Source of the DNA: an uncultured Clostridia bacterium | GTDB taxonomy: Bacteria; Bacillota; Clostridia; Christensenellales; Aristaeellaceae | Assembly: GCA_934630975.1 (NCBI GenBank) | Contig: CAKTXH010000002.1 | Location: forward strand, 1 to 64,000 | DNA: 64,000 bases | Direction of reading: 5' to 3' | Part shown: positions 51,049 through 59,308 of the stretch, in pieces | How the letters are laid out: the number at the start of each line of letters is the position of its first letter | How positions within the stretch are numbered: position 1 is the stretch's first letter | Notes under the pieces: generated by a model | The model's input: only the letters and a program-made list of their open reading frames with translations | What the model was told of the DNA's origin: nothing | Databases searched by the model: none | Program-made: the position numbers and the translations under genes

Positions 51049-52023
51049 ATGTGCACAGCCGTATCTTTTCTTTCCGGCGATTTCTATTTGGGCCGCAATC
51101 TGGATTATGAGTTTTCCTATGGCGACGAGGTGACGATCACCCCGCGCGGCTATACGTTCCCCATGCGCGGCCGCGCGCCCCTGCGCACCCGCTACGCCAT
51201 CATCGGCATGGCCTACGTGCAGGGCGATTACCCGCTCTATTACGACGCGGTTAACGAGAAGGGCCTTGGCATTGCCGGGCTGAACTTCGTCGGCAACGCG
51301 GCGTATTTCCCCGCTCAGGATGGGCGCGACAACGTGACTCAGTTTGAGCTGATTCCGTGGCTGCTCGGCCAATGCGCTACGCTGGCCGAGGCGCGCGAAC
51401 ACCTGAGCCGCTTAAACCTGCTGAACGAGCCGTTCAGCCCTCAGCTTCCGCTGGCGCAGCTGCATTGGCTCATCGCGGATCAAACCGGCTCGATCACCGT
51501 CGAATCCACGGCGGACGGCCTGCATGTTTACGATAACCCGGTCGGCGTGCTGACCAACAACCCGCCGTTTCCGATGCAGCTCTTCAACCTCAACAACTAT
51601 ATGGCACTCTCGCCGGAATCCCCGGTCAACACATTCGCGCCGGATGCGCCGCTGGCAACGTACAGCCGCGGCATGGGCGCAATCGGCCTGCCGGGCGACC
51701 TTTCCAGCCAATCGCGTTTTGTCCGCGCGGCGTTTGTCCGCGCGCACGCCCTGTGCCAGCCGACGGAAGCGAGCCGCGTCAACCAGTTTTTCCACATCCT
51801 CACCTCCGTGGAACAGCAGCGCGGCTGCTGCGCGCTGGGCGAAGGCAAATACGAAATCACGCTGTATTCCAGCTGCTGCAACGCCACCCGCGGCGTCTAT
51901 TACTACACTACGTATGAAAACCGGCAGATCACAGCCGTGGATATGCACAAGGAGAATCTGGACGGCGGCGCGTTGATCCGCTATCCGCTGCTCCAAGGCC
52001 CCGCTTTCCGCGCGCAGAACTGA
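51049..52023 (+). CDS. Choloylglycine hydrolase family protein (bile salt hydrolase-like)
   Basis: 324 residues from the ATG at 51049 (GAAGGAGGCG ribosome site). After Met removal the nucleophile is C2 (MCTAVSF). R16 and D19 (GRNLDYEF), N79 (GIAGLNF), the Asn in VLTNNP (about 170) and R223 (SSQSRFVR) match the active-site residues known for bile salt hydrolases, and the length is right. It would cleave glycine- or taurine-conjugated bile salts; penicillin V acylase or N-acyl homoserine lactone acylase activity cannot be excluded. No signal peptide is present, as usual for intracellular BSH. Confidence 0.9.
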   Translation: MCTAVSFLSGDFYLGRNLDYEFSYGDEVTITPRGYTFPMRGRAPLRTRYAIIGMAYVQGDYPLYYDAVNEKGLGIAGLNFVGNAAYFPAQDGRDNVTQFELIPWLLGQCATLAEAREHLSRLNLLNEPFSPQLPLAQLHWLIADQTGSITVESTADGLHVYDNPVGVLTNNPPFPMQLFNLNNYMALSPESPVNTFAPDAPLATYSRGMGAIGLPGDLSSQSRFVRAAFVRAHALCQPTEASRVNQFFHILTSVEQQRGCCALGEGKYEITLYSSCCNATRGVYYYTTYENRQITAVDMHKENLDGGALIRYPLLQGPAFRAQN

Positions 52024-52034
52024 CCGCCGCATCC

Positions 52035-52062
52035 GCCCGACGCGCGCCGCCGGGCTTTTTTC
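52035..52062 (+). terminator. Terminator of the choloylglycine hydrolase gene
   Basis: GCCCG (52035-52039) pairs with CGGGC (52051-52055) and six T follow. Confidence 0.65.
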
Positions 52063-52144
52063 ATCCATTCATGCAACCGTTTGGGTTACATGGATTCGTT
52101 TGAATCAAACCGAGTGGGTAACTTGAAAAAACGCGGTGTATTTC

Positions 52145-52169
52145 GACAAAAAATGATATTTTTTGTCGT
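52145..52169. repeat. Perfect AT-rich palindrome upstream of the HD-GYP/GGDEF gene
   Basis: 11-bp arms (52145-52155 with 52159-52169) with a 3-nt loop, CGACAAAAAAT/ATTTTTTGTCG. It lies about 40 bp upstream of the -35 of the next gene and could be a regulator site. The rest of the 52063-52345 gap holds the promoter below and no gene. Confidence 0.6.
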
Positions 52170-52206
52170 TTTCCGAAAATGAACCGCGCGAAAAATGAAT
52201 TTTCCC

Positions 52207-52235
52207 TTGCATTTACAAGTTGTCTATTCTATAAT
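52207..52235 (+). promoter_or_regulatory. Promoter of the REC-HD-GYP-GGDEF gene
   Basis: TATAAT (52230-52235) with a weak TTGCAT (52207-52212), 17-nt spacer; the leader is about 105 nt. Confidence 0.5.
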
Positions 52236-52345
52236 AGAGAAGTAACACACATGTTCTGATTTTACCAATCCCATTCGAATTCTGGTTGCATGGCCGTGTT
52301 TTTCGGGGGTTGATGGGCGCTCAAAGCCGAGGTGATCTCTCCTTC

Positions 52346-54718
52346 ATGACGACAGAAAAGCAGAAAATCCTGATTGTGGACGATTCCGAAATGAACCGCG
52401 CCATTTTGACCAGTATTCTGGATGACGGCTATGATTTTCTAGAAGCGGAAAACGGGCTTCAGGCCGTCGATATTCTCCGCGTTCATTCCGATATCAACCT
52501 CGTCCTGCTGGATATCGTCATGCCCGAGCTGGATGGCTTCGGTGTGCTTTCCATCATGAACGAGCAGCACTGGATCGACCATACCCCGGTCATCATGATC
52601 TCGGCGGAAAGCGATTCCGTGCTGGTTGAGCGCGCCTATCAGCTCGGCGTGACGGATTATATCGGCCGCCCGTTCGATAAAGCGGTCGTCCGCCAGCGCG
52701 TAATCAATACGCTGATGCTCTACGATAAGCAGAAGCACCTGATGCGCATGATCACCGAGCAGGTTTACAGGCGCGAAAAGAGCAACAGCCTGATGACCAG
52801 CGTACTCAGCCACATCGTTGAATTCCGCAACGGTGAAAGCGGCCTGCACGTGCAGCACATCCAAACCGCCGTGGAGCTTTTGCTGCATCAGCTGATGCGC
52901 AAGACGGATCGTTACGCCCTCACGGAGGACGATATTTCGCTGATCAGCACCGCCTCCGCCCTGCACGATATCGGCAAAATCAGCATCCCGGATTCCATTC
53001 TCAACAAGCCCGGCAGGCTCACGCCGGAGGAATTCGAGGTCATGAAGACGCACACGACCGTCGGCGCGTCCATCCTGCAAAACCTCCCGATGGCGCAGGA
53101 GGAGCCGCTGCTTCAGGTCGCCTATCAAATCTGCCGTTGGCATCACGAGCGGTATGACGGGTGCGGCTACCCAGACGGCCTTGTCGGTGAAAAAATACCG
53201 ATTACGGCGCAGGTCGTCTCGCTCGCCGACGTATACGACGCGCTGACCAGCGAGCGCTGCTATAAAAAGGCGTTCTCGCACGAAACCGCCATTCAGATGA
53301 TTCTGAGCGGCGAATGTGGCGTATTCAACCCGCTGTTGATCGAGTGCCTGCTCGAAATTCGAGATACCCTGCGGCAGGAGATCAACACGCTGCCGGAAGC
53401 GCGCAATTTCGGCATTGCCGCGCAGCGCATTTCCGATAATATGGTGCTGGAGGACGATCTGCCCTTCGAAAACAACCTGCAATACCGGCTTGCTTACGAG
53501 CGCGAAAAGAAAACGTTCTTCGCCCATTTCGCGGGCAATATCCAGTTTGATTACAGCATTCTGCTCGATACGGTTTCCATCAGCGACTATACCGCCGATC
53601 CCATCTACGAAAATCAGGAGTTCACGACGGAGGAACTGGTTCGCCTCCACGCCATTTCGGATAAGGATCGCGAATGCTTGCAGGACGCTGCCAAACAGAC
53701 CACGCCCGAATCGCCCAACGCCTCCATCTCGGCAACGGCCATCATCCACGGCGAAAAAGCGCTCTGCCGAATCGCCATTCGGACGCTGTGGTCGCGCGAA
53801 TTGATCCGCAAGATGATCGGCGTGGTCGGCTATGTCACCCGGATCGACCCGGATTCTTTCGTTGCCCCGGCGCTCAGCCTCAATATGAACAACATCACCG
53901 GCCTTCAGGCGCGGACGATCATGCAGGAGCTGCAATTCTACTTCGATAAGGTTCGCCTCGTCAACCCGGATAATTACGCCGTTTACAAGCTGAATGACGA
54001 CGGTTCGCTTTCCCGCCGCGAACATCCCTGTTACGCGATTTGGGGTTCGGAGCAGGCGTGCCACAACTGCGCGGGCTGCAAAGCGCTGTCCAGCAAGAAC
54101 CGCGTCATTAAGCTCGAACTGACGCAAACCGGCATTTATCAGGTCATCGCGAAGGCCGTCGTCGTGGAGGGCTGCCCCTGCGTGCTGGAACTGATTTCCC
54201 ATTCCGATACGGGCATCTGGTTCACCTCGCACGGAAGGGAGCTGCTTCTGGAAAAATACGGGCGCGATTTTTATACCGATGCGCTCACCGGCGCGTACTG
54301 CCGCCAGTATTTTGAAGACCAGCGTTCCGCTTTGCAGGATATGGACGGCATTGTGATGATCGACGTCGATCACTTCAAGGCCATCAACGACACATACGGC
54401 CACCCGGTCGGCGATATCGCCCTCAAAAAAATCGCCAGCGCCATTCTCTCCTGTATCCGCAGCACGGACATGCTCATTCGGTATGGCGGCGACGAATTTC
54501 TGGTCATCTTCCCGCAGATTCAAAAAGAAGCATTCGCGCTCAAAATGCGCTATATGCAGGATGCCGTCAGCCGCGCCGCGGTGGATGGCTATCCCGATAT
54601 CCGGCTTTCCATCAGCATCGGCGGCGTGTACCGCGTCGATCCGCTGATGGAGGCCATCCGGCAGGCCGATCAACTCATGTATCGCGACAAGGCCCACAAG
54701 GGCGTTCTCCGTTTGTGA
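52346..54718 (+). CDS. Response regulator with HD-GYP phosphodiesterase, Cys-rich module and GGDEF cyclase
   Basis: 790 residues from ATG 52346 (GAGGTGAT ribosome site 9 nt upstream). Domains: receiver (about 5-122; ILIVDDSEMN, phospho-Asp about 54 in LLDIVMPELDG); HD-GYP (about 150-345; HDIGK at about 206 and HHERYDGCGYPDG at about 262-275); a middle domain of about 200 residues including a Cys-rich part, C-YAIWGSEQAC-HNC-AGC (about 561-578), that may bind a metal or Fe-S; and a GGDEF domain (about 640-790) with GGDEF at about 714 and an RSTD inhibitory-site motif before it. It could both make and break cyclic di-GMP. The hpt gene follows with an overlap. Confidence 0.9.
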   Translation: MTTEKQKILIVDDSEMNRAILTSILDDGYDFLEAENGLQAVDILRVHSDINLVLLDIVMPELDGFGVLSIMNEQHWIDHTPVIMISAESDSVLVERAYQLGVTDYIGRPFDKAVVRQRVINTLMLYDKQKHLMRMITEQVYRREKSNSLMTSVLSHIVEFRNGESGLHVQHIQTAVELLLHQLMRKTDRYALTEDDISLISTASALHDIGKISIPDSILNKPGRLTPEEFEVMKTHTTVGASILQNLPMAQEEPLLQVAYQICRWHHERYDGCGYPDGLVGEKIPITAQVVSLADVYDALTSERCYKKAFSHETAIQMILSGECGVFNPLLIECLLEIRDTLRQEINTLPEARNFGIAAQRISDNMVLEDDLPFENNLQYRLAYEREKKTFFAHFAGNIQFDYSILLDTVSISDYTADPIYENQEFTTEELVRLHAISDKDRECLQDAAKQTTPESPNASISATAIIHGEKALCRIAIRTLWSRELIRKMIGVVGYVTRIDPDSFVAPALSLNMNNITGLQARTIMQELQFYFDKVRLVNPDNYAVYKLNDDGSLSRREHPCYAIWGSEQACHNCAGCKALSSKNRVIKLELTQTGIYQVIAKAVVVEGCPCVLELISHSDTGIWFTSHGRELLLEKYGRDFYTDALTGAYCRQYFEDQRSALQDMDGIVMIDVDHFKAINDTYGHPVGDIALKKIASAILSCIRSTDMLIRYGGDEFLVIFPQIQKEAFALKMRYMQDAVSRAAVDGYPDIRLSISIGGVYRVDPLMEAIRQADQLMYRDKAHKGVLRL

Positions 54719-54738
54719 TGGAAAGGAAGTACAAGGTC

Positions 54739-55089
54739 ATGACGCTTCAAGAGTTTTATGCCCAAATCGGCGGCAACTACGCCGATACCGTCTGCCGCCT
54801 GTGCAACGATTCGCTCGTTCTGCGTTTCGTTAAAAAATATCCGGCCAATCCCTCTTTTGACGAGCTTCGCGACGCGATTGCGAAATCCGATTGGGAAACC
54901 GCTTTCCGCGCCGTGCATACGCTCAAGGGCGTTGCGCAGAACCTGGGGTTTGATCGGCTGTATGCCGTCAGCGTACCGCTGACCGAGGCCATGCGCGGCC
55001 CGAAACCACTCACCGATCCCGCCCTCTTCACCGCCGTGGAAACCGTGCACAACGAAACCGTCGCCGCTATCGCGAAGCTGGACGCGTAA
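54739..55089 (+). CDS. Hpt domain protein
   Basis: 116 residues from ATG 54739 (AAAGGAAG ribosome site at 9-10 nt); an ATG at 54718 overlapping the previous stop is an alternative. The four-helix Hpt fold is shown by FRAVHTLKGVAQNLGFDRL with the phospho-histidine H60. It is a stand-alone histidine phosphotransfer protein that would link receivers. The nearest receivers are in the upstream HD-GYP/GGDEF protein and in the degenerate hybrid protein at 49.2-50.9 kb. Confidence 0.88.
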   Translation: MTLQEFYAQIGGNYADTVCRLCNDSLVLRFVKKYPANPSFDELRDAIAKSDWETAFRAVHTLKGVAQNLGFDRLYAVSVPLTEAMRGPKPLTDPALFTAVETVHNETVAAIAKLDA

Positions 55090-55116
55090 CCCGGTTTATC
55101 CTTTTTTGCAATATGA

Positions 55117-55150
55117 AAAGCCCCTGCCGTTTTGCCGCGGCAGGGGCTTT
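55117..55150. terminator. Bidirectional terminator between hpt and cpsB genes
   Basis: A perfect 12-bp stem (55117-55128 with 55139-55150) with an inner CG pair, followed on the minus strand by TTCAT and on the plus strand by CCGTTA. Confidence 0.75.
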
Positions 55151-55191
55151 CCGTTATAGGATGGTTATAGGATGATTTTTAGGATAGCGAA

Positions 55192-55914
55192 TCAAATCTG
55201 ACCCGGGAATTCCATGCAGAGCCGATCGGCCGTTTCCTGCCCGAATCGCTTTTTCAGCGTTTGATAGCAGGCTTTCATGCGGCACGGGCGGCTGGTGACA
55301 TTGTGCGCGTCGGACGCGGCCACGTCGATACAGCCTTTTTTCAGCATGGAATCGACCCACAATTGCGTAAAAAACGATTGTTTGCGGCAAATCGTATCCG
55401 CGTTCATCTGCATATGGATGCCGTATTGCTCCCGAAGCGCCTGAACGCGCCCCGGCCAGCGCAGGCATCTGTAACGCTCGATATGCGCGAAAATCGGCTG
55501 ATATCCCACCGCCGTCAGCGCCTTCGCCGCGCCGCGCAGTTCGCTGTACGGCGCGGTCGGCAGAAACTCGACGAGCACATAATCGCTGTCCGCCAGCGTC
55601 GGGATCAGGCCGTCGCGAAGCATGCGCACGGTCTGCGGCGTATAGAAGATTTCGCACCCGGGGAGGATCTCCAGCTGCATCTTCTGTTCGTCGCACCAGC
55701 GCTGCGCCTGCCCGATCCGCTGCATCATCTGCTCCATCGGGAAAGGCTTCATCCCCGGTTCGGCGTGCGGCGTCGCGATGATGCGGTCAATGCCGTTTTC
55801 CCATGCGCGCGTCAGCATCTGCCGGGTCTGTTCCCACGTCTGCGCGCCGTCATCCAGCCCATAAATCAGATGATGATGCATATCGACAAAGCCGTAAGCA
55901 GGCGCTTGCATCAA
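55192..55914 (-). CDS. cpsB: PHP-type tyrosine-protein phosphatase, CpsB/CapC family
   Basis: 240 residues. The PHP-domain metal motif DMHHHLIYGLDDGA (about 11-24) and the later ATPHAEPG, GCEIFYT and FAHIERYR motifs are those of CpsB/YwqE manganese-dependent phosphotyrosine phosphatases. It dephosphorylates the tyrosine tail of CpsD and so helps set chain length of capsule or exopolysaccharide. Its ATG overlaps the stop of cpsD by four bases. Confidence 0.93.
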   Translation of the reverse strand: MMQAPAYGFVDMHHHLIYGLDDGAQTWEQTRQMLTRAWENGIDRIIATPHAEPGMKPFPMEQMMQRIGQAQRWCDEQKMQLEILPGCEIFYTPQTVRMLRDGLIPTLADSDYVLVEFLPTAPYSELRGAAKALTAVGYQPIFAHIERYRCLRWPGRVQALREQYGIHMQMNADTICRKQSFFTQLWVDSMLKKGCIDVAASDAHNVTSRPCRMKACYQTLKKRFGQETADRLCMEFPGQI

Positions 55915-56645
55915 TCCTTATCGCTCTTCTTTCCGTCTTTTCCGTAATAGCCGGATTTGTAATAGTGATTATAATACGACTTATTATAATACTTTTTCGC
56001 GCTCAGCGTATCAAACGTCACCTTGTTGAGGATGCAGCCGAGAATCGGGCAGCCGGATTGTTCCATCTGGTGCTTCGCGTCCACCAGCTCGCGGCGGCGG
56101 GTCGAATTGTAATTCACAACCAGCACAGCGCCGTCGCAGCGCTTCGCGATTTCCGCCGCGTCAACCACAATGCCGATCGGCGGCGTATCGACGAGAATCA
56201 GATCGAACTGCTGCGCCAGATGGTTGAGCATTTCATCGAAATACGGCGTATCAATCAGCGTCATCGGGGAGGAAATATCGCGCCCCGCCGGCATGATGCA
56301 GGCACCGTACATGTTCGTTTCATAAATGCAGTCGTCCAGCTCGCAATGCCCCGCCAGATAATGCGCAAGGCCGAGCATTTCGCCTTCCGTTTCCAGCCGA
56401 AGGGTGGAAACAATCTGGCTGCGGCGCAGATCCGCGTCAACCAGCAGCACGCGCTTGCCGCGCTTGGCCATATTGTGCAGAATATTCAAGCACATGTACG
56501 ACTTGCCCGCGCCCGGCATATAGCTGGTGATCGCGACGCGCTTGCAGTCGCGCCCGGAGAAGGAAAGGTTGGTGCAGATCGTGTTGATTGCTTCCGTGCC
56601 GGTGTAATCGAGCGCATTAAAGCGCTTAATTTTTGCCTGTCTCAT
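55911..56645 (-). CDS. cpsD: Tyrosine-protein kinase, CpsD/CapB family
   Basis: 244 residues of a BY-kinase: Walker A YMPGAGKSYM (about 42-51), Walker A' LLVDADLRRS, Walker B LILVDTPPIG, and a C-terminal tyrosine cluster with ten tyrosines in the last 25 residues (KKYYNKSYYNHYY). It autophosphorylates there and works with the membrane adaptor CpsC, whose gene precedes it with a 20-bp overlap. Confidence 0.94.
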   Translation of the reverse strand: MRQAKIKRFNALDYTGTEAINTICTNLSFSGRDCKRVAITSYMPGAGKSYMCLNILHNMAKRGKRVLLVDADLRRSQIVSTLRLETEGEMLGLAHYLAGHCELDDCIYETNMYGACIMPAGRDISSPMTLIDTPYFDEMLNHLAQQFDLILVDTPPIGIVVDAAEIAKRCDGAVLVVNYNSTRRRELVDAKHQMEQSGCPILGCILNKVTFDTLSAKKYYNKSYYNHYYKSGYYGKDGKKSDKD

Positions 56646-57420
56646 GGGCTTCCTTCTCCTTTCTTCCCGCCGTGCGGCGCGCCTGCGTACTCTTGGTCTG
56701 CTTGGGCATCACGCCGAGCGTCGGAAGCTGCACGTATTTCTCGATATCGTCCACGCTGCGCAGGCGGTCATCCAGCAGGAACTGCACGACGATCACACCG
56801 CAGCTCAGCAGCAGGCCGACCATGAAGCCAAGCAGAATGTTCTTGCTCTTGTTCGGGGAGGACGGCCTGCTGGGCAGCAGCGCCTCCTCGAAGATATTCG
56901 GCTGTTCGGTGTCCATCTTCACGGCGATAAACTCGCGCGCCACCTGCGCGTAAGTATCCGCCAAATCCTTGGCTTCCTGCGGATCGGCAGAAACGACGTT
57001 GATGTACAAAATACGCGTATCCTGCGGATTCGTCACGGAAACCATGCCCGCCAGCTCGCTGTACGTGTAATCCAGCCCGAGCCGCTGGAGCACCATTTCA
57101 TGGACATGCCAGTTGGAGAAAACCTCCGTGTAGTCGCTGGCCAGATAGTTGCCGATCTGCAAATCCGAAAGGTTGATTGCGGAATCCTTCGCGTTGACCA
57201 CGTACAGCTTGGAGGTCGCCGTATACATGGGCGTCACGAAATAAATCGTATACACACCGGCAATCAGCGCACCGAGCACACAGGCCAACACAATGATCTT
57301 CCATTTTTCAATCAAACGATACAACAATTCAACGAGGTCAATTTCGTCTGCCCCGCTCTCTTCGGGCTGCCCGGCCCACGTCTGCTTTCTGTCAAGCTCC
57401 TGCTTCTGCGGCTGCTGCAT
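56626..57420 (-). CDS. cpsC: Capsular polysaccharide chain-length regulator, CpsC/Wzz family
   Basis: 264 residues. Two membrane segments (about 37-57 and 196-217) enclose an extracellular coiled-coil domain of about 140 residues; the PxxPxxP motif region PSRPSSPNK precedes the second segment as usual. The cytoplasmic C terminus activates CpsD. The N-terminal 35 residues are Gln/Glu-rich. It heads the cpsC-cpsD-cpsB run; the terminator of the upstream secreted-protein gene lies directly before it. Confidence 0.9.
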   Translation of the reverse strand: MQQPQKQELDRKQTWAGQPEESGADEIDLVELLYRLIEKWKIIVLACVLGALIAGVYTIYFVTPMYTATSKLYVVNAKDSAINLSDLQIGNYLASDYTEVFSNWHVHEMVLQRLGLDYTYSELAGMVSVTNPQDTRILYINVVSADPQEAKDLADTYAQVAREFIAVKMDTEQPNIFEEALLPSRPSSPNKSKNILLGFMVGLLLSCGVIVVQFLLDDRLRSVDDIEKYVQLPTLGVMPKQTKSTQARRTAGRKEKEAHETGKN

Positions 57421-57461
57421 GCTCTATCTCCTATCCTCTTTTGGTACATCCCTTATACGCC

Positions 57462-57499
57462 AAAAAGCGGGGCGCATCTTTTACCTCGATGCGCCCCGC
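57462..57499 (-). terminator. Terminator after the secreted-protein gene
   Basis: A perfect 12-bp GC-rich stem (57467-57478 with 57488-57499) followed on the minus strand by TTTTT. A TATAAG just beyond it may serve cpsC. Confidence 0.88.
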
Positions 57500-57508
57500 C
57501 CAATTTGC

Positions 57509-58120
57509 TTAGTCGTTGAGCACCGCCATAGCCACGGCTGCAGCGTCGTTCATCTGCTCGACAAGCTCCGCCGGGAACACGACGGCGATATCGCCGTTCT
57601 CCAGCACCTCAGCGTCAAGCGCAACCCACTCGACGTTGTACTGGCCGTTCGCGTCGCGGGTGCCGTCATACAGGCCGATCACGACGACAACGTTCTGATC
57701 CATCTCATACTTGGTCGTGAACGTGAAGGTGACCTTCACATCCGTCGCGGTCTCCATCTGGCCCACAATCTCAAGGGTGATGAACTCGTTCATCATCAGC
57801 TTGCTGGCGTTCACGCCTTCCGGCAGCAGCACGGCAATCGCTTTCTGGGTCTCAGCCGGGAAATACGCAACGGCGGTCTTGCCGTTCACGAAAACTTCCT
57901 GATAAATCTTGGCGATTTCCTCAGTCACCGGGGCGGCGTCCTCAGCCACTTCGATGTCCCAGCCCGTCACGGCTTCAACCGTGCCGTCTTCCTTCACGGC
58001 CTCAACCGTCTTCACCTGGGTCACGTCGGTCGTCGTCTTGCTGGGAACGGCGTCCGCCATTGCGCCGGCGGCGCTGAGCGCGAGCAGCATGCTCGCAAGC
58101 ACGCACGCAAACTTCTTCAT
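57509..58120 (-). CDS. Secreted protein of unknown function in the cps region
   Basis: 203 residues. A signal peptide (about 1-23) ends near AMA-DAVPS. The mature part is acidic, with many Val/Thr/Ala, and shows beta-sandwich-like alternation (DVKVTFTFTTKYEMDQNVVVVIG). Two pieces of similar layout (about 45-105 and 110-180) may be related domains. No catalytic motif or sorting signal is seen. It lies between the LCP ligase gene and cpsC on the same strand, so a role in the envelope is likely, but its function is not known. Confidence 0.65.
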   Translation of the reverse strand: MKKFACVLASMLLALSAAGAMADAVPSKTTTDVTQVKTVEAVKEDGTVEAVTGWDIEVAEDAAPVTEEIAKIYQEVFVNGKTAVAYFPAETQKAIAVLLPEGVNASKLMMNEFITLEIVGQMETATDVKVTFTFTTKYEMDQNVVVVIGLYDGTRDANGQYNVEWVALDAEVLENGDIAVVFPAELVEQMNDAAAVAMAVLND

Positions 58121-58170
58121 AAAACCATCCTCCTATTTTTCCTTTTGAGATCTTGTCAGTAACGCCTTTT

Positions 58171-59190
58171 TTATTCCCGCTTTGTATAGAACGCGTCGAG
58201 AACAAAATCGACGATGGACTGCTCGTCGGCGTGGAACTCCATAAACCCGTCTTCGCCGATCACATGATCGCCTTCCAGATATTGAACGGGTTCCACCTCG
58301 TAACTATACGCCCGGTTGATCTCGTTGATCATCCGCCCCCGAACCATGTTCGTGGTCAGGTATGGCGTGAGCGTATCCAGCATGGTATTGACAAAGCCGC
58401 TGGATTCATCAATCTTTTCGCGGATCAGCGGCACGGCGGCATCCATAAAGATGCGCTGGCGCGTCATACGCGCCTCGTTCGTTCCGTCGGCCACGTCCGT
58501 GCGGCGGCGAACCAGCGTAACCGCCTGTTCGCCCGTCAGCGTGAGCGTCGCGCCCGCCCGCATCGTCGGGTCGGCCGTCGTGAAATCATCCTGAAGCGTC
58601 ACCGTCACGCCGCCGAGCAAATCGTTCAGCGCCGCAATCGCATCCAGCGGGATTTCCATATACAGCTCCAGCTCCGGGCAGCCGAGCAGACCCTGCACCG
58701 CGCTCATCGTGTTCTTGCATCGCTCCTGCCTGTCCATGCCGTAACCGTGGGAAAGGCAGATCTGCATCACACGCGAACCCGCGTCGTTGCCGAACAAGCC
58801 GAGCACGTTCACCGAGGTCATCGTGTCGCGGTCGATCTGCAATTGATGAATGGTCTTGTTTTTGTGATCCAGCACCAGCAGCAGCAGAAAATCGGATTGC
58901 CCGCCGTCTCGATAGCCCTTGATCTCGTCCGTTGATTGTTTGTCAATGCCGATCATCAGCAGCGAGGTCACGTTCATCTTCTGCTCATACGTCACGCCGC
59001 CGATTTCCACCGTCGGCACTTCGCCAAAGCCATCCGTCAGTTCGCCGCGCGTCTCCGTATATTTGTTCTTTTCCAAATACCGGCCGCCGACGTAACCCAG
59101 CGCAACCAAAATCGCCAATCCGATAAGAACGGCGCCCGCCTTGAGCGCAAGCGTACGCCCGTCCTGCCTCTTAGGCCTGTAACGACCCAT
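58171..59190 (-). CDS. LytR-CpsA-Psr (LCP) family cell-wall glycopolymer ligase
   Basis: 339 residues. One N-terminal membrane segment (about 16-36) is followed by the extracellular LCP catalytic domain (about 75-300) with the acidic SDFLLLLVLDHKNKTIHQLQIDRD stretch (given in short: DFLLLLV and IDRDTM), TVTLQDD and the arginine motif EQAVTLVRRR. LCP proteins move lipid-linked polymers onto peptidoglycan. Directly upstream of cpsC-D-B it probably attaches the same polymer. A strong promoter precedes it. Confidence 0.92.
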   Translation of the reverse strand: MGRYRPKRQDGRTLALKAGAVLIGLAILVALGYVGGRYLEKNKYTETRGELTDGFGEVPTVEIGGVTYEQKMNVTSLLMIGIDKQSTDEIKGYRDGGQSDFLLLLVLDHKNKTIHQLQIDRDTMTSVNVLGLFGNDAGSRVMQICLSHGYGMDRQERCKNTMSAVQGLLGCPELELYMEIPLDAIAALNDLLGGVTVTLQDDFTTADPTMRAGATLTLTGEQAVTLVRRRTDVADGTNEARMTRQRIFMDAAVPLIREKIDESSGFVNTMLDTLTPYLTTNMVRGRMINEINRAYSYEVEPVQYLEGDHVIGEDGFMEFHADEQSIVDFVLDAFYTKRE

Positions 59191-59240
59191 TTTCCCGCTC
59201 CTCCGTGCGCATGCATCAGCCTTTTGCCATGCATGTCCAT

Positions 59241-59269
59241 ATTTTAGTTGATACTTACGTTTCTGTCAA
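59241..59269 (-). promoter_or_regulatory. Promoter of the LCP ligase gene
   Basis: Minus-strand TTGACA (59264-59269), 17-nt spacer, TAAAAT (59241-59246). Confidence 0.85.
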
Positions 59270-59308
59270 GAGGGTTTGCGCATGTTTCCGAACAATTGTA
59301 ACGTAATG

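Noticed and set aside
52063..52345. A cyclic di-GMP riboswitch in the leader of the HD-GYP/GGDEF gene
   Set aside because: I looked for the conserved GEMM core and pairing elements and did not find them; only the AT-rich palindrome and short repeats are present.
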